From positions 16,020,651 through 16,084,650 of the forward strand of contig NC_056548.1 in assembly GCF_910596095.1 (NCBI RefSeq): DNA of 64,000 nt, given 5' to 3'. The stretch comes from Thunnus maccoyii. Lineage: Eukaryota; Chordata; Actinopteri; Scombriformes; Scombridae. The notes below the pieces were generated by a model that made no database searches, was not told where the DNA came from, and saw only the letters and a program-made list of their open reading frames with translations. The translations under genes and the position numbers were made by a program. How positions within the stretch are numbered: the stretch's first letter is position 1; every line of letters begins with the position of its first letter. Positions 11,895 through 23,309 of the stretch are shown piece after piece.

Positions 11895-14800
11895 ATGGTG
11901 AAAGCTCAGCGGAACCAGCCAGTGAAAGGCAGGACGCCCCGGAGGGAGAAGGGAAGCAAGGAAAAAAGAGGCGGTGTGAAAAAAGGGAAGGAGGGAAAGA
12001 ATGAGCTGAGAGGAAAGAAACAGAAGGATAAGAAGGAATCACACAGACGTAAGAAGAAGACATTGGCAGTTGGCGATGGAGATGCACTGGACTGCTGTGT
12101 CCTGCTCACCCGTCTGGAGGAGAAAAGGGTTGTGGGTAAAGTAAAGGATGTACCAAAAACTGGGAAACAAAAGAGCATTAAAGTCAAAAAGAAGCTGCAC
12201 TCCAGCTCCACTCAAAGAAAGACCAAATGTGGTAAATCTGGACTCAAGAAGACTTCCACAGCCAATCAGAAAGCACTGGAACCAAAAATCAACCAATCTG
12301 GCGCCTTACTCATGTTGCCCACGCCCGTCTTTGAGCCTCGCAGGCGGAGAATGGCCTCTCTTAATGCTGAGGCTGTCAATAGCTTGCTGCTCTACAGAGA
12401 CGATTCTCTCACATCACATCTCATGAAGAAACGGCAGCCTTCCAATGAAGATTCCACTAAAGATAGTCTCGCTAAAACTGAACATAGAGATCATAAAACC
12501 AAAAAGGTTCCTCCAGGAGTGAAAGCAGACTTCAAAGAAAGACCTAAAAAACAGAAGCGGTCAGCAACGGAGGCTCAGAGCATCGACTGGTTGAGTTTGT
12601 TTGCGCCGACGCCTCGGCGTCAGGCAGGCCTCACTGCTGCAACGCTGCTCAAACTCACCAGTGCCCAGTACGGGACCAAGCGGCAAAAAAAGCCAGAGTC
12701 CAAGAAAACGAGTGAAAGTGAAGCTACAGCTATGACTCAGGATGAGATTAGCGGTAAGCCTGTGTGTGGAGGAACAACACAGACCAAAAGAACAACACAT
12801 CCAAAACATGACGAGCAACTTAAGCACAGAAAACAGGGTACAGAGGATCCGGTCCATTCCCAGCTGGGCTCTACTGTCCAGGGATGCTGTAGTTTATGTA
12901 GGACAGAGGCTTTGGATCCAGAGTGGAAGGGTGCCTCAGGGGGGCAGGAGTGTCTCAAACATGCGCTGCACCATGGCTCCACGCTGGGATTCTCCTTAAA
13001 AACAATCAAAGAGGAGCAGGTAGAGACCGAGGTGTCTTCCTGCTACTGCTGCTCCCAGGAGAGGTGTGTTGAGTACTGTCACAGACTGGCCCTCTTCCTG
13101 GAGGACAAGACCTTCAAGGAACCCGAGGACGGTTCTGTTTCAGAGGTGTTCCACCACCACCACCACCACCATCATCATCATCACCACCATCTCCAGTCCC
13201 CTCACTCCGTATCCCACCCAGCAGCCATAACCATCAGCCCACACTCATACACCTGTTTCCCTAGCTACTGCGTTCACTTCAGCCGCCCGGACACCTCATC
13301 CTCCTCCATACCACCCCTCACTTTATGCCCAAGGAGCGGCAAGAGACCCAAGCTGCTCCCCAGCTCTGGTCCACAGCCCTCAGGGATTTCCCATCCAGTA
13401 TACTGCTGCACCTCAGTGGAGGCGTGCTACGGAGAGCCCTGCAGGATCAATGGCTACTCCGCCTATACCAGTGTGATTCCAGCCATCGCTAGAGGAGGCT
13501 GCTCCTTCAGCCCTGCAGACTGCACCAAATGTAACCATGGCATCAAAAGAGGTGAGCATACACGAGGTTGACTTTACTTTTTGTGAGCATCCAGCAATGT
13601 ATCAGAATTGTTTTTGCAGAAATCTCTAAGATGTGTCAATGCACAGGTATCTGTCTTTGGTGGCACACATGCACAAACACTGACAACTTCCTTAGTTTGA
13701 GGGCATTTTCAACCTGTAGTTCGTTTGCTCCAATCCAGATCAGTGGATGAGTTGGTGCACTCTCTTCTCACACAGAAAAAATATGTTAACCGATTGCGCA
13801 AATCTGCCCAAACAAATCGCACCAAGAGGGAAAACAAACCAGAGTCCGAACAAGGCAGGTTTTAAAACATCCTTAAAGGCTCATTCCTGACCTTAGAAAT
13901 TGAGGTCTGACAAAAAGAAAAAAAAAAAACTACCAACGGTATTATTTGTGGAATAGTGTTTATTTAGTTGTTTAAAGGACCAGTGTGTAGGATTTAGTGG
14001 CATCTAGCAGTGAGGTGCCAGATTGCAACCAACTGGATACCTCTCCCCTTCCCCTTCCAAGCATATAGGAAAACCTATGGTGGCTGCAAAACTTGCAAAA
14101 AACGTTAAAGGCCTCCTACAGAGCCAGTGTTTGGTTTGTCCATTCTGGGCTACTGTAAAAACATGGCGGTGCAACACGGCGGGGTCCATGGAAGAGGACC
14201 CGCTCCCTATGTAGATATAAAGGGCTCATTCTAAGGTAACGAAAACACAACAATTCTTAGTTTCAGGTGATTATACACTAATCAAAACATACTTATGAAT
14301 ATTATATTCCATTTCTGCCAAGTCTGTTCCGCTAGATGCCACTAAATTCTACACACTGCACCTTTAAGCTAGAGTCTAATGATGTAAAGTCACTGTAGAA
14401 TAAGCTGCAACATACTCATAAAAGGGGGGGTGTCTCTGTGTCCTAGTGGTCTACGACGCTGACCATGCAATTGCAACATCCCCAGTTCGATTCCTGCTAG
14501 GGACCTTTGTTGCATGCCATCCTTTTTGCTCTGTTCCCATGTAGATTAAGGCATTAAATTTGAGTGTCAGCTCTTGGAATATACTGGCTTGTGCAGATAT
14601 TGAGGTAGAAAAAAACCTGCAATATTTGATTATACAGTATAACTACACTGCATGGCAAACGTGGGTGGTGTACAAACTGTTTTGTCAGATGGTGAAGACC
14701 AGAGATCATGAAGCTGATCAGATGGGCTGATTAAGACAATAGGATTACCTGATAAGTTTAAGTATTAACTGTTCATGAGCACACTGTAGGTTATTAGGTT

Positions 14801-17800
14801 ATTCTGTATGCTGTGAACCCCTGTTATCCTGATGCCAAAGCAGTACAATGCACTGAGAATAGCATTTTTATCTCCCATTTTGGAATGTCACTTGAGTGGG
14901 AAGTAACAAAAAAATATCAGATAAGGACAAGACCTCTTTTGTCTCCGTTTTCAATACAAGCCGCCGGACGGTGAAAACAAGGCCTGTGCATTTGAAACCT
15001 AATGAGCTGATTGTATGAGTGTCAGCAGTTTGTGACTGAGCTCAAGTCAGAGATGTGAAGCAGAACAGGAAAACTCTGTGGTGTATCACACAAACAACGT
15101 ATGCACATGAGCGTCTGCGTGTCTGCTCGTATAATGTGTGAATACATGGTTAACAGCACCTGAACGTGACCTCAAAACAGCAATAATTACACATGAACAC
15201 ACCCACATACACACACACACACACGTGCACACACACACACACACACAGACACTGTCTCTTTCTGTGGTCTCCAACAGTCAAAATCAGGTCAGGCTGTGAG
15301 GGTTGAGCTGCTTCACTTTTGTTTACAAGAGCGCTGTCAACCTTCATGTCAGTGGAAGTCTTTACAAATGAAATCTGTTGTGTGTGAAGCAGTAGCCCTT
15401 AATAAAAAAAAAGGGAGGAACAGTTGTGTAGCTTTAATGGCCCTACACACCAAAAGGTCATTTTCACGGAATCCATTTTGACATGTCACAGTAGGAAAAG
15501 CACAGGCGTAAATAATAAAGTTAATGATGGTTGAATTCCATTTAGCTGCTTCAGTTTCATGCTCCTGGTAGTGTGCATACCAGCTCACTGTCACCCTTTC
15601 ATTTCTTATTAGGACACTTGAATAGAACTGAGCCATTGTTAATATTATTAAGAATAACACCTGTGCTTTTCATACTATGACAAGTTATTGTCATGGATCT
15701 CTGGGACTGTGTGGCCATGTACAAATCAGGTTTGATTGACATCTCCCTTGCTCCCTCTGTTGATTTTGTTACACCTATTGTGGCAGGACAACTTACACCT
15801 TATTAGTATGTGGATTTTGGTGACTGGATGTAATTGCCAGCAAGACTTCACCCACCTTCAACTTGAGCAGAGGTCTAATTAGCCAGTATGAGTGAAAACA
15901 CCTGTGTGGAAGTAGATGCAAAGCATTTAAATTATAGCTAATAAAATAATTAAGTCACCATCTGTATTCCAATCTTTTACTCAAAGCATCACTTTGTAAC
16001 TTTTGTCAGAAGAAATATCACATTCTTCCTTTTAAATTAAAAAAAATCACTGTTAGCAATAAAATGCACCATAGTCAATTTAACAGACTGGGGGTTTTGC
16101 TGCTACAGTCTTTCTTGGTCTGTGAGTAGCTTAATTACATAACATTGATGATATTTTTGTGTAACTGACATTACAGAGTCAGTTCACTGACTTTACAGCT
16201 CTCTTCTACTTGTGCTACTGTGATGCAACATTTTTGCATTTACCATCATCCTGCAGTTGGCACAAGTGGCCACTGCTCAGCAAAAGTTGCAGGGTCTTGC
16301 TTTAAATAAAAGTTGCAGCACCACAGTTTAAGATGCTTCCAAGTAGAACATCTGCATTTAAAGTTTCACGTAAGTAAATATAGACGTATTGGTAGCGAAA
16401 TGTACTTAAAACATTGTACTCACTGGATTATCATTACTGCAAGCATTACTTAAATGTTGTAGCTAGTCAGGGTGGAGCTAATTTGAACCACTTTAGAGCA
16501 TATACTTTATCAAATGCTTTGTACATAAAATCTTAATCTGCAAATTAAATACAGCTAGCAAATAAAGAGTAAAAAGTGCAGTATTTCTCTCCAAAATGCA
16601 GTGGAAACAAGTATAAAAAGGAAGAGTAAATGTACTTAGTTTATGATCTACCGCTTCTTCTTTGTATGTATCTAAAAATATGTTTTCCAGAAGTTCAGTT
16701 GGCTAACAGTTAACGGAAATGAAGGCTGCTGATGAAGTTTGTTTCCAGAGAGCTGAGAGATCACACACACTGAAATAAATTGATCATGAATTCACTATAA
16801 TACAACAGTTGTATCATGGGAGTGCACATAACCTATTCTTGTTATCACACACACAGGAAAATGCTAGTGTTTGCGCTTTTCAGTGTCAGTTTTATGGGGA
16901 TGTGCATTTGTGCGTGTGTACGTATGTGATTGTGCACGTGTGTGTGTCTGTCTGTCATATGCTACGTTTGGGGACAAATTTCAGACTTAAGACCAGTTAA
17001 TTGGAGACAGCTTGTCCATTTAGGGACAAAAGTGTCCCCAATTGGGAAAAAGCTGATTTTTGGGTCAGTGGTTAAGGTTAGGGTAAGGGAAGGTCTCCAG
17101 GAAATGAATGTAAGTCTAGGTAATGTCCCCATAAGTGAGATAGGATAATGTTTGTGTGTGTGTGTGTGTGTGTGTACACATGTGGCTGCTCTGTTAAAAG
17201 CTATAATTGACCTTAATTGAGGCTCTGTTTGTTTTTTCTGTTGCTTCAGTGGAACTGATAACAACTGAGTGTCGTTCATGTCTATTTTGTAACCTTGTTA
17301 AACGCTGCTCATCACCGGGGCTGCTCCATAAAGGACTATGTGTACATGTATTGCTGTCACTCTTTCTTCTTCATTATCTTGCCTTTTCTGGTCCACAGAT
17401 GATTATTCATCAACCCTCAATGACCATCACAGCCCCTCCTCCATCCCCATCTGTCCCAGCCCAAGAATACTCACTGGATGCCCCATTCCCACTGTGCCTC
17501 CAGCCGGCCAATCAGTGCCCCACGTTCAGACTCCGCTGTCCGACCCCAGCCAACCCCAGCCTCCGCTGCAGGTGGCGAAGGAGTGTCCGCAGAGTGCCAA
17601 GCAGCCCAGCGGGTCGAGGTCTGGCGCGCGCAGCACCGGCAGCATCAGCTCGGCTGTCTGCCCTCTCAACAGGGAAAAGAAACAGAAGCTCAGCTCTGCC
17701 AGCATTGGAGGGCGAACGGTTGCCAAGCAGCTGAAGAACGGCCGCCAAAAAACCACCAACGGCTGGCGGCCAGTTGGCCTGCCCTTTCAGAAGGAGGTTT

Positions 17801-20038
17801 TCTCTGTGGTACGTTGATAAAGTCATGCTGTTGTTTTTTGATGCAGCCATGATGGCGCCGCTTGTAATTAAATTTGGTGTAAATTAACTTGACTCTCCTA
17901 AGAGAGTTTGGAATGATTTATCACACCCGCATCATTGTCACATCAGGGCTTATTCACTGTTTTCTGAATTTCATCCAAACAACTGACTGCCCACATTACT
18001 GTGGAGACACAGAAGTCACTCAATACAAATCACATCCTGCAGCTTTTTACTCATCAGCCTCTCACAGCTTATCAGTTTCTAGCTGTGTGTGGAGTCAGTA
18101 TTTCCTGCTGCCTGTGTTCCCAGGGAGAGGAGGCTCTGGTGCTGAGGAAGTGTTTCGAGGGAGTCCAGAGGGACGGGGAGCTGATTCGGGTCAGAGACAC
18201 TGTTCTACTGAAATCTGGACCTAGGAAAAAGACTCTGCCTTACGTGGCCAAGATCTCAGCTCTGTGGGAAGAGCCAGAGTCAGGTAGGAAATGTACTGTA
18301 ACACAATGTTTACTTACACCACAGGAAATGCAGAATTACTGCGATAAACACTAGATGAAGAATTGATGTTAACTTTATGTTTAAGTTGGCCTTGATTTGT
18401 AACTGTGTGTTTGTGTCTTTTTTTTTCCTCAGGAGAGTTGATGATGAGTTTGTTTTGGTACTACCGTCCAGAACACACACAGGGGGGACGAAACCCTAGT
18501 GTACATTGTGAGGTGAGAAGCAAATGACTTTGTACCAAGGCCAGCTAGTCAGAAAATTGTTTCTGACTAGTTGGTAGTTTATTAAAATTGTGTACTTGGG
18601 CACCTGAAAATCAGTTCTAGTCAACAGTGTGCATACTCAAATCAGCTGGCAAGGTATTTAAACTGCATTTAAGCATAAATACAATATTTATGCCTCATGC
18701 TGTGTTAGATTTTATGCCTGTCAGCTGAAACTAATATAACCATGAGCTTAAGTGACTACAGGCATTGTGGAGGACAATTTAAAAACAGCCTCCCTTTTCT
18801 GTTGAAAAGTGTAAATGTAAGTGCTGTATATAAGAAAATAATGGTCATGTAAGGATGCTTTTCACCCTGACCTTGAGATCGTCAGTCAATCTACCACTAA
18901 AGTCCAGACTGAAATATCTCAACAACTATTTGATTGACTTGCATGAAATTTTGAACAGACATTCATGGTCCCCAGAGGATGAACTCTAATGACTTTCATC
19001 CCCTGACATAAAATTATTACAATTCAAGAAAAGAATTCTGAGTTTTTTGCTTAACTCAGTGACTGACAATGTGACTCAAAGAGACACACACACACGCACA
19101 TGTTGAGGAACTGCTTCTGTTGTGTTCGCTTCCTGTTGTCAGTAATCTCCCAGAGGAACAAGTTGCACTTTATTCAATCTCCAGAAACAATAAACCACAT
19201 GAAGTCTGTCATTTCTGTTGTCAGTGCTGTGCTAACAAACAACAAACACATCAGAACAGCACTGTGAGAACAGTAATAGGGCTTTGGCTCAGAGGAAAAA
19301 GTATAACATCTTCCTCCTGTGAATCTGTCTTTACATCTGGAAGTGAAGTGAGACAAATGTTCACTGTCGGAGAATGTAGTCTTTCAAGGTCCCACTTTAC
19401 ATACGCAGACTGTGAAGGTTCACTGGGATCAAATGTTTCATTTTGAGCTTTTTTTGTTTGTTTCTCCAGAATGAGATCTTTGCGTCTCGTCACCAGGATG
19501 TGAACAGTGTGGCCTGTATTGAAGACAAATGCTATGTCCTAACATTGGCACAGTATTGCCGGTAAGAAACAGAGAATTTTTACACTTTGTAGTAGTGTTT
19601 TCCTTTGAAGTATGTTTCTTTTGCATTAAACATATTGCCGTTGAAAGATTACATGGCCCTGCTGTGAAAATACTACAGTGCTGGTTTGTGAAGCTTTTTT
19701 CAAATGATGATGTTTAATATAAAAAATAGGCTTGGTTTTCTCAGTTCTCAGACAGTTTGAAGCTACAAAGAAACACTTATTGTTTTTTCCCTGAATGCTT
19801 TTTGAAGGTGATTGAGTTTGATGTCCTATATTTTGCTGTTTCCAGATTTTGTGCCTTGGTAAAACGCCGTAGGGAGGGCGTACGCGACAGCGCCGCCTCC
19901 CTCGTGGTGCCACCTGTTGTTGGCAACACCATGCCCACCCACCACTGTGTGCCCGATGACGTCGACCCAGAGCTGGTGTTTTTCTGTCGACATGTCTATG
20001 ACTTCCGCTACGGACGCCTCCTCAAGAACCTGCAGTAG
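11895..20038 (+). CDS. bahd1: BAHD1, bromo-adjacent-homology domain heterochromatin protein (6 coding exons)
   Basis: BAHD1 is a nuclear silencing protein. Its BAH domain reads H3K27me3, and it recruits other factors to build heterochromatin. Coding exons, joined by frame and GT-AG sites: 11895-13551, 17399-17808, 18124-18283, 18433-18512, 19470-19561, 19846-20038, giving about 863 residues (human is 780). The N-terminal third is very Lys/Arg-rich. '[12 protein letters not shown]' and the later 'SVPHVQTP' and '[11 protein letters not shown]' match conserved patches of mammalian BAHD1. The BAH domain occupies about residues 690-863, with '[13 protein letters not shown]', '[10 protein letters not shown]', 'FASRHQD' and the C-terminal '[18 protein letters not shown]'. 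A 13-His run sits at residues 420-432. The frame is open upstream only to a TGA at 11814 and has no ATG before 11895, so that Met is taken as the start; an upstream coding exon cannot be excluded. The poly(A) site is unclear. Confidence 0.95.
13974..14365 (+). mobile_element. Teleost MITE with about 30-bp terminal inverted repeats (bahd1 intron)
   Basis: The left end 'gtgtgtaggatttagtggca' and the right end 'tgccactaaattctacacac' are near-perfect inverted repeats. The interior carries 'gagccagtgtttggtttgtc' and 'gggctcattctaaggtaac'. There is no transposase frame. It lies inside the first coding intron of bahd1. A rearranged copy in the opposite orientation lies at 21327-21654. This is a frequent non-autonomous element of spiny-rayed fish. 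Confidence 0.85.
14426..14545 (+). mobile_element. tRNA-derived SINE
   Basis: There is an A-box-like 'tagtggtctacgac' near 14444 and a B-box 'agttcgattcc' at 14484-14494, at tRNA-like spacing, followed by a non-tRNA tail ('gggacctttgttgcatgcca'). This layout is typical of fish tRNA-derived SINEs. It is not a functional tRNA gene: the cloverleaf stems do not close convincingly and no Pol III terminator directly follows. Confidence 0.7.
15204..15246. repeat. (CA)n microsatellite, interrupted
   Basis: CA dinucleotide runs interrupted by 'cgtg', inside the first coding intron of bahd1. Confidence 0.85.
16960..17174. mobile_element. Dispersed 'ggggaca...gtcccc' repeat flanked by a TG run
   Basis: It begins 'gtttggggacaaatttcag', contains 'gtggttaaggttagggtaag' and ends 'aatgtccccataagtgaga', followed by a (TG)n tract to about 17174. 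A related sequence in the opposite orientation occurs at about 42680-42845, also flanked by CA runs. This is a familiar teleost dispersed repeat whose class is uncertain. It lies in the bahd1 intron about 220 bp before the 17399 exon. Confidence 0.5.
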
Positions 20039-20914
20039 CTTCTGACAGGGCATCACACATGCAGTATGCTACGGGACGTGAGATAATGTTACTCTGGTTT
20101 CATCCTCCACAATTTTAATTAGCTACATACCTACCTGCTGCTTCTGTGAGAGAGGAACTGGAAGTTTAGGATGAAGGATTTAGAGATGAGCTTCTTTTGT
20201 TTTGAAATTTCATATTTACATGCCACACATTTATGAAATAAGAATAATGGTCTGATGTGTTGTGTAAGAGTTATTATGGCAGTGTAAATGGTCTTAATCA
20301 TACTGGTGTTGTAGCAGCTGTGTGCAGAACCTGGAACTTAATCTGCTGTAGAAAATGCTACTGTAGCTTGTAGACATGTGAGATTTCATAGATATGAAGA
20401 GAGGTCGGTGTTACATGTTGAATAATGTTACTATCTGCCTGACAGACAAAGTGTCTCAATGATACGCCATAGACAAAGAATATTTGAGGCATATCTGCCA
20501 CAGCGGTTCTTGTGAAGAAAAGAGAAACCAAGAGAGAGATTTCTGACTGGCTGAAGACTTGATCACATTTGTCATTGGACTCCTCTGTAATTTACAGTTG
20601 CTCGGTATCTGTCTGTGAATGTAGGAACATGCAGTTTCCTACAAGGCACTCTATAGTGAAGCTTTACAAAAAAGCTCAAAAGCATTTTTTAAGGAATAGT
20701 TTTGGGAACGTGCTTTTAGGAATAGCTTAGTTTAGCACAAAGACTGGTTTGGACATAATCAGAATAGCTGTTTTCCTGTGTTTCCATTCTTTATGCTAAG
20801 CTAAGCTAACTAGCTGCTGGTTCTAGTATTTGCAATATTCACCATATAGACATGGAAGTGGTGTTGATCTTCTTATCTACAGTAAATCTGTGCAAGAAAT
20901 CTATTGTAAGGTTG
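20039..20914 (+). other. bahd1: bahd1 3' flank, probable 3' UTR
   Basis: This follows the bahd1 stop codon and holds no coding sequence. A stretch around 20690-20900 with 'atgctaagctaagctaacta' is a diverged piece of the repeat family seen at 22785-23309 and in the GPCR intron. I could not pick out a convincing AATAAA close to the stop. Candidates farther away are ATTAAA near 21325 and AATAAA near 24653. Confidence 0.5.
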
Positions 20915-21215
20915 TAACTAACAATTATTTTCATTGCAGATTGATCTGCTAGTTGTTTTCTCAAATAATCAGTTAGTCGTTTGGTCTATAAAACGTCAGA
21001 AAAAGTTGAAAATGCTCATCACAATATCCTAGAGTACAAGGTCAGGTCATCAAATGTCTTGTTTTCCAAAACTGAAAATGTCCAATTTACAAATGTAAGA
21101 CCAAGAAAAACAGTGATTTCTCACATTTGAGAACCTGGAACTATCAAAAGTTTGGCATCATTGCGTGAATGACTAATCAATTAATCAACTAATCGTTGCA
21201 TTTCTAAACTATTCC
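20915..21215. mobile_element. hAT-like non-autonomous element, diverged copy
   Basis: The left end 'gttgtaactaacaattattt' and the right end 'aactaatcgttgcatttcta' are inverted, with 'tttggtctataaaacgtcag' inside. This is the same family as 44450-44819. Confidence 0.7.
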
Positions 21216-21326
21216 TTTTAAATTTTCCATATTCATGTAATTGTGATTGACTCTGAGGTCGTTGAGGAACATGTCCGAAACCCTGAACGCAGCTGTGAGG
21301 AAAGTTGTTGATCAAAAGGTTTGATT

Positions 21327-21654
21327 AAAGGTGCAGTGTGTAGAATTTAGAGGCATCAACCAGAATGGACTTGGCATAAATGGAACATAATATTCATAAG
21401 TATGTTCTAATTAGTGTATAATCACCAGAAAATAAGAATTGTTATGTCTTCGTTACCTTATAATGAGCCCTTTATATCTACATAGGGAGTGGAGCCCGCC
21501 ATGTTGCATCACCAGTAGCCCAGAACAGACAAACAAAACACTGGCTCTGGAGAGGGCCTTTTGCGTTTTTTGTGAATTTCGTGGGCACCGTAGGTTCTCC
21601 CACATGCTTGAGGGTTGGAGGAGGGGGGCACTATATCCTACACACTGCACCTTT
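21327..21654 (-). mobile_element. Second copy of the bahd1-intron MITE, reverse orientation
   Basis: The ends 'aaaggtgcagtgtgtagaat' and 'tcctacacactgcacctt' form an inverted pair. The interior ('gagccctttatatctacata', 'aacaaaacactggctctgga') is the reverse complement of the element at 13974-14365, with deletions. Confidence 0.8.
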
Positions 21655-22784
21655 AAATCCAATTCTTTATTACCACTGATCACACACAGCACACAATGAA
21701 ATGCTCTTTTGGCCACATCTCTTGTGAATTTCTGGGAGCATTAATGGTTTTATGTCACATCTGTAACTCCAAAAGCCCAGTTCAGTTTGTTTGGTTTTGC
21801 AATGTGAAGATGTCCAATGAGCTGAGCATTGAGGGGATTTATGTTATGCCATTGCTGAGAAATATTTTACTTTCTCAAAGCTGTTTGCCAGAGGTGTGAT
21901 TTTGACTTTGGTGTCAGCTAACTGTATATTTGCATTTATATATCTGGATGAGTGTCATGTTCACGGCAGATGGCCTCAGTTAGTCACCTATATTCTTGTT
22001 TCTTCACCGATGAGATGGTGAGTAATGTATTCAGTGTAGCATTTAGATCTGTGATGATGATTCATTCCTATGTTTGAGAGAAGATATGTATTTATTTCTG
22101 TACTGAGAAAATATAATTTATTTTCAAAAGATAATTTTAAAGAATAGAGTTTTAGATGAGTGGCTTTCATTCCTGATTAGAAAGGAGGTCGAGTTTGTCT
22201 CTCCTTCTTAGCTGCACTGTCTAAGATGAAAAGTGTGTGAGTCATTTGCAATAGTATTTCTGTGACTGATTGAGCTTGCTTGCCCAGTAAGAGCCTACTA
22301 AATGTTGTGTTGCAATGATGAAGTCCTCCAAGCAGATTTGAGGACGCATTTTGAGTTTTTGAAAGGATCTCCGATACAGTTTGAAGGACGTCTGTTAACA
22401 TGTGACCAGAGATGCTTACCTGCAGGACCAAAACCTAGTTTGGCCTCTCCCAGCTTCCTGTCATTCTCCTTTCACTTCTCCTCAGATTCTAAAGCTTTGC
22501 CGCTTCACCTTTAAATGCCGAATGCCACAATGATTTAAAAGTACCTTGCCATTAGCCTGTGCCCTTGATCTTGCTGCCTTATAGAACATTCCCAGCCTTT
22601 CATTTAGAAATGTGCACCCATCTCAGACTGGAGTTTTGAATCTTCTTAGTGTGCTGACCTTGATTCCTGGATGCTTGAGACGCATCTGAGGTCCATCTCA
22701 TTCATCTGATCTGTTTGCTCAAGTTTGAGTCAAACTTAAAATGGTTTTTAGTATCAAACTCGACACCTGTAGACTTAATGGCTG

Positions 22785-23309
22785 TTAAACAAATAGTTGT
22801 TTTGAGAAATATGCTTATTTGCTTTTTTGACGAGTTAGATGAAGCCAGTTAGCTTAGCATAAACACTGGAAACAGGGGAAATAGCTACATCAATAACAAA
22901 ATCAACCTACTAGCACCTCTAAAGCTCACTAATTAACAAGTTATATCTCATTTCTTTAATCTGTACAAAAAGTAAAGTGTAAAAATGATCAATTATGGTT
23001 TTACAGGGGATGATGTGCTCGGCTGTTTCTTGGCCGGGTGCAGTGATTCTTTGGAGTCTTGTCATCACACTGAGGTTGCCAGATAACCACTGGAATCTAG
23101 TCCAGTCTGATGCATACTGTAAACTCCCATAAAACCCAAATTGTCGTTAGCTTTTTCCCCTTGTTTCCATTCTGTATGCTATACTAAGCTGACCTGCCCC
23201 TGGCTTTAGCTTCTTGCCCCTACATATGAGAGTGGTATCAATCTTCTTGTGTAAATCTCAGTGAGAAACCAGTTAGCATATTTCCCAAAAATGTCGAACC
23301 ATTCCTTTA
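22785..23309. mobile_element. Dispersed TIR element with 'gttagcttagcataa' core
   Basis: The left end has 'gttttgagaaatatgct' and the right end 'agcatatttcccaaaaatg', an imperfect inverted pair. The core has 'gccagttagcttagcataaa', 'gcacctctaaagctcacta' and 'tttcttggccgggtgcagtg'. A related copy fills the GPCR intron (36325-37115), interrupted there by another repeat, and a fragment lies near 20690-20900. There is no transposase frame. Confidence 0.7.

Noticed and set aside
14440-14500. Possible tRNA gene
   Set aside because: A and B boxes are present, but the stems do not form a good cloverleaf and the sequence runs into a SINE tail. It is better explained as a SINE.
17207-17852. Several overlapping 112-175 codon frames
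   Set aside because: Only the frame continuous with bahd1 exons on both sides (17399-17808) is coding. The others are shadows of a GC-rich exon.
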